From Dethiobacter alkaliphilus (GTDB taxonomy: Bacteria; Bacillota; Dethiobacteria; DTU022; UBA8154): 64,000 nt of DNA. The notes beneath the pieces were generated by a model. That model saw nothing but the letters and a program-made list of their open reading frames with translations, was not told where the DNA came from and made no database searches. Location: the NCBI GenBank assembly GCA_016841605.1, contig JAENYV010000003.1, positions 197,064 to 261,063 on the forward strand, given 5' to 3'. The position numbers were made by a program, and so were the translations under genes. Of this stretch, positions 61,772-64,000 are shown piece after piece (the first letter of the stretch is position 1; each line of letters starts with the position of its first letter).

Positions 61772-62559
61772 TTAATAACCTCCTCTGTAGTACTATAAAC
61801 TGCCTCTTCTTCCCATGGCTGCGGATGACCTTTTGTTACCTTCCCTTGTCTCAACTTTAAAACACCGGTGGGACAGTGCCGCACACAGGTGCTGCAGCGG
61901 ATACATGCCCCGAAATCAAAACTCTTGTTTTCCAGATAATCCGGGTAGGGTTTTAATTGCATCGGACAAACCCTGGAACATCGCCTGCAGGAGACACAAT
62001 CCTCTTTGTTTGCCGCAGCGAGCCGCATATCGCTTTTACGGTTCACACCCAACCAGGAGCCCAACCGGTAAAGTAACAGCTGAAAAGTTCCCATAGGGCA
62101 AATTGTGCACCAGGCCCGCGGGTTGGACCCAAGGGCAAGCACCGTGCCCAGCACGGTTACTGCCAAATAATTCAATACAAAGACAAAACCCAACCTGTCT
62201 AAGAAACCCGCCTCACCCAAAGTGTAAAAAACAGTCACCAGACGATTAACGAGCATAAACATAAACCAGACAAAAAGTAGTCCTGCTAAAATTTTTGAGC
62301 GTAAAAAAGCAGGAATTTTCTTGTTACGGCTGATGTGTAAAAGAATACCGTCAAAAAAACTGCCGTGGGGACACACATTCCCACACCAGTATTTCCCTTT
62401 GGCAAAACCCATAATCATTAATGCTACCATTAAGGGGATCATAAAAAGCCCCAGTTTTGGAATCCATAAACCTCCGACAGCCACTACGAAAACAAACAAC
62501 CAGGCATAGCGTTTTAATGGAGTAAACACCCTTTCGGCTTTGGAATCAATCTGCATCAT
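61768..62559 (-). CDS. NapH/YccM-type membrane polyferredoxin
   Basis: 263-aa membrane protein with about four helices and two sorts of iron-sulfur motif. Cytoplasm-facing CxxxCP motifs YWCGNVCPHGSF and AWCTICPMGTFQ mark the NapH/NosR/YccM family, and a C-terminal 2x[4Fe-4S] ferredoxin follows (CVSCRRCSRVCP, CIRCSTCVRHCP). It would move electrons between membrane carriers and soluble partners. ATG 62559 is preceded by AAGGAGC. Being controlled by a CstR-like repressor suggests a sulfur-linked or stress role; this is inference. Confidence 0.9.
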   Translation of the reverse strand: MMQIDSKAERVFTPLKRYAWLFVFVVAVGGLWIPKLGLFMIPLMVALMIMGFAKGKYWCGNVCPHGSFFDGILLHISRNKKIPAFLRSKILAGLLFVWFMFMLVNRLVTVFYTLGEAGFLDRLGFVFVLNYLAVTVLGTVLALGSNPRAWCTICPMGTFQLLLYRLGSWLGVNRKSDMRLAAANKEDCVSCRRCSRVCPMQLKPYPDYLENKSFDFGACIRCSTCVRHCPTGVLKLRQGKVTKGHPQPWEEEAVYSTTEEVIK

Positions 62560-62575
62560 GACGGCAACAGCTCCT

Positions 62576-62611
62576 TTTTAATGTTATACCCCTAGGGGTA
62601 TAACATTAAAA
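62576..62611. promoter_or_regulatory. 36-bp perfect palindrome, CsoR/CstR-type operator
   Basis: The core TTATACCCCTAGGGGTATAA has the C-tract/G-tract form of CsoR-family operators, and perfect symmetry extends outward to TTTTAATG...CATTAAAA. It overlaps the -10 box of the polyferredoxin-repressor operon, so binding would block transcription. Confidence 0.88.
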
Positions 62612-62636
62612 TAAAGCAATCCCTTGCGTCTGTCAA
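62608..62636 (-). promoter_or_regulatory. promoter of the polyferredoxin-repressor operon
   Basis: On the minus strand TTGACA (62636-62631) and TATTTT (62613-62608) with 17-bp spacing. The start of transcription falls inside the palindrome. Confidence 0.75.
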
Positions 62637-62651
62637 GTTACGATTTTTACT

Positions 62652-63299
62652 TCAGTTTTTTTTAAAATACAATGCTCCCACCGGGCAAGCTTCCACACAG
62701 AGTCCGCACTCAGTACAGGGGGATTGAGCCAACTCACGGTCGGCAAAGGTGGTTATCCGACGGTGAATGCCGCGGCGGGAAAAACCGATGGCCCCCACTC
62801 CGGCAATCCGATGATCCGCCCAGACACAACGGCCGCAGAGAACGCACCGGCCGGCGTCAAAGGCAAAAGATCGAGGGCTGTCGTCAATTATAACCTTTTT
62901 AGACAGCGGCTTCAGCCGGTGCAAATTCAGCTTCAGACCTCTCTCCCGGGCAATTTTTTGAAGCTCACAGCTTCCGTTTTTGGGACACTCCCCGCAGTTT
63001 AAACGATGCTCCGACAATAACAGTTCAAAAGCTGTCCGGACCAGGCGGTCTACCGCCGGGGTGCGGGTTTTTACCGTCATCCCCGCCTTCACGGGTTGCG
63101 TGCAGGCCGTTACCGGATTGCAAGTTCCCTCGATCTCCACAAAACAAAGACGGCAGCCGGCAGTTGGTCTCTCCTGCTCCTTTACAGCGCACAGATGGGG
63201 AATATATACTTTGTTTTCCAAGGCAACCCAGAGTAATTTTTCTCCTTCACGAGCAGTAATTTTCTGCCCGTCTATGATAATGACAACCTTCCTGTTCAT
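62652..63299 (-). CDS. NuoG/HoxU-like iron-sulfur subunit
   Basis: 215-aa electron-transfer subunit matching the N-terminal part of NuoG or HoxU. [2Fe-2S]: Cys37, 49, 52 and 66 (IPHLC, AGCRLC, VTAC). His-Cys3 cluster: His98, Cys102, 105 and 111. Ferredoxin part: Cys152, 155 and 158 with Asp162 where the fourth Cys is expected, then Cys195, 198, 201 and 205. So one cluster lacks a cysteine ligand. It overlaps the upstream NuoF-like gene by 4 bp. The subunit likely bridges NuoF to a catalytic subunit such as a formate dehydrogenase or hydrogenase, not seen in the window. Confidence 0.9.
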   Translation of the reverse strand: MNRKVVIIIDGQKITAREGEKLLWVALENKVYIPHLCAVKEQERPTAGCRLCFVEIEGTCNPVTACTQPVKAGMTVKTRTPAVDRLVRTAFELLLSEHRLNCGECPKNGSCELQKIARERGLKLNLHRLKPLSKKVIIDDSPRSFAFDAGRCVLCGRCVWADHRIAGVGAIGFSRRGIHRRITTFADRELAQSPCTECGLCVEACPVGALYFKKN

Positions 63300-64000
63300 T
63301 TCATTTCCCTCTCCCTCTCCTCAACCAGGCCGGGAGGAGATACTTTAATCACCGCGGAATACTCGGGAGGGCACGCTTTTAAGCAGTTGTCGCATTTGAC
63401 GCATTTATCCCGGTTGATGGCTTTCAAACCGTTATCCCGGGTATAAATAGCTTCCACCGGGCAGCTCCCCACGCAGATATTGCAGAGCTTGCTGCACTTG
63501 TCCGGTTCAATAAAGTAAGCAATTAAGTCGGGGCACTTCAGGGAGGGGCAGCATTTTCCCTTAATATGCGCTTCGTATTCATCCCGAAAATATTTCAGTG
63601 TTGTCAGAACCGGGTTTGGAGCCGTCTTCCCCAAGTTGCACAAAGAACCGGTTTTGACATCTTCCGCCAGTTCCCGGAGAGTTTCCAGAGAAGCCATATC
63701 ACCCTCCCCCCGTGTAATCGCCTTGAGAATTTCCAGCATATGTTTAGTTCCCAGACGGCAGAAAGTACACTTTCCGCATGATTCCTGTTGGGTAAAGTTT
63801 AAGAAAAAGCGGGCCATCCCGACCATACAGTCGTCCTCGTCCAGGACGACGAGCCCGCCGGAACCCATCATAGCTCCTGCTTCCTCAAGAGAATCAAAAT
63901 CAAGAGGAATATCCAAAGCCTGCTCCGGCAGGCATCCACCCGAAGGACCGCCGATCTGCACAGCTTTAAACTTTTTATTCCGGGGGATACCCTCTCCCAC
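63296..64000 (-). CDS. NuoF-like flavoprotein subunit with C-terminal ferredoxin (N-terminal part outside window)
   Basis: C-terminal ~234 residues of a long NuoF/HndC-type protein, truncated by the right edge. It contains IGGPSGGCLPE, the N3-cluster cysteines ESCGKCTFCRLG and GSLCNLGKTAPNP, then a 2x[4Fe-4S] ferredoxin (CSKLCNICVGSCPVEAI, CVKCDNCLKACPPEYSAVIK), typical of bifurcating hydrogenase or NADH-dependent formate dehydrogenase subunits. It is followed by the HoxU-like subunit. It is not the other half of the NuoF fragment at 1-815, since about 150 core residues would be missing between them. Confidence 0.92.
   Translation of the reverse strand: MGEGIPRNKKFKAVQIGGPSGGCLPEQALDIPLDFDSLEEAGAMMGSGGLVVLDEDDCMVGMARFFLNFTQQESCGKCTFCRLGTKHMLEILKAITRGEGDMASLETLRELAEDVKTGSLCNLGKTAPNPVLTTLKYFRDEYEAHIKGKCCPSLKCPDLIAYFIEPDKCSKLCNICVGSCPVEAIYTRDNGLKAINRDKCVKCDNCLKACPPEYSAVIKVSPPGLVEEREREMK

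Overview
This 64 kb window reads as a stretch of chromosome from an anaerobic, low-to-mid-GC member of the Firmicutes, probably class Clostridia. The grounds are strong AGGAGG-type ribosome sites with frequent TTG/GTG starts, NuoE/NuoF-type flavin and iron-sulfur modules, a formate channel, an [FeFe]-hydrogenase-like sensor, TRAP and BenE transporters, an archaeal-type split glutamate synthase and a GlgC/GlgD glycogen operon. No rRNA, tRNA, CRISPR array or intact insertion sequence was seen. Species cannot be named from the sequence alone.

Layout. 1-2782 (minus): a NuoE/NuoF-type NADH-oxidising pair (NuoF cut by the left edge), a small membrane protein and a FocA/FdhC formate channel. 3254-6492 (minus): a tightly overlapping five-gene unit, DRTGG - RsbW-like ATPase - [FeFe]-hydrogenase-like iron-sulfur protein - DRTGG - PHP, which looks like a redox or H2-sensing signalling module. 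6664-9461 (plus): divergent from it, a structured leader with a terminator, a TM1266-type hydrogenase-system regulator and an NMT1/THI5-like ABC importer. 9470-12137 (minus): acpS and a YyaL-type thioredoxin-domain gene broken by a 22-bp insertion at its CxxC motif. 12437-13153 (plus): a Phd/PIN toxin-antitoxin pair. 13239-25005 (minus): the complete glycogen operon glgB-glgC-glgD-glgA-glgP followed by a GH13-GH77 fusion. 25079-28414 (minus): a radical SAM protein, mnmG and a tiny DUF2892 membrane protein.

28454-39161 (minus) is a nitrogen-assimilation block: three-gene glutamate synthase, nadE, an ANTAR antiterminator, glnA behind an ANTAR-type hairpin/terminator leader, then amt-glnB behind a second terminator. 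39263-42633 holds ferritin (minus) and a CoA-disulfide-reductase-like flavoprotein with a DnaJ-type chaperone (plus). 42672-54866 carries a TRAP solute-binding protein, a BenE symporter, a crotonase, an EAL-CBS-GGDEF protein (plus), threonine synthase, two closely related soluble chemoreceptor-like sensors and the TRAP membrane subunits. 55426-59261 (minus) encodes DUF212, LiaF-like and PspC envelope proteins and an ABC-F ATPase. 59482-61437 (plus) has a PrcB-domain lipoprotein and a TraB-family membrane protein. 61496-62636 (minus) is a polyferredoxin/CstR-like repressor pair under a 36-bp perfect palindrome. 62652-64000 (minus) is a second NADH-linked iron-sulfur module with NuoF cut by the right edge.

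Together the genes describe an anaerobe that handles electrons through NADH-linked flavin/iron-sulfur complexes and formate, watches redox or hydrogen state with a signalling hydrogenase, stores carbon as glycogen, and couples ammonium uptake and assimilation to RNA-level attenuation. The most unusual signals are the 22-bp bypass-like interruption of the YyaL gene, the sensory hydrogenase unit with its divergently transcribed structured leader and transporter, the ANTAR leader upstream of glnA, and a G-tract repeat in the dctP leader.
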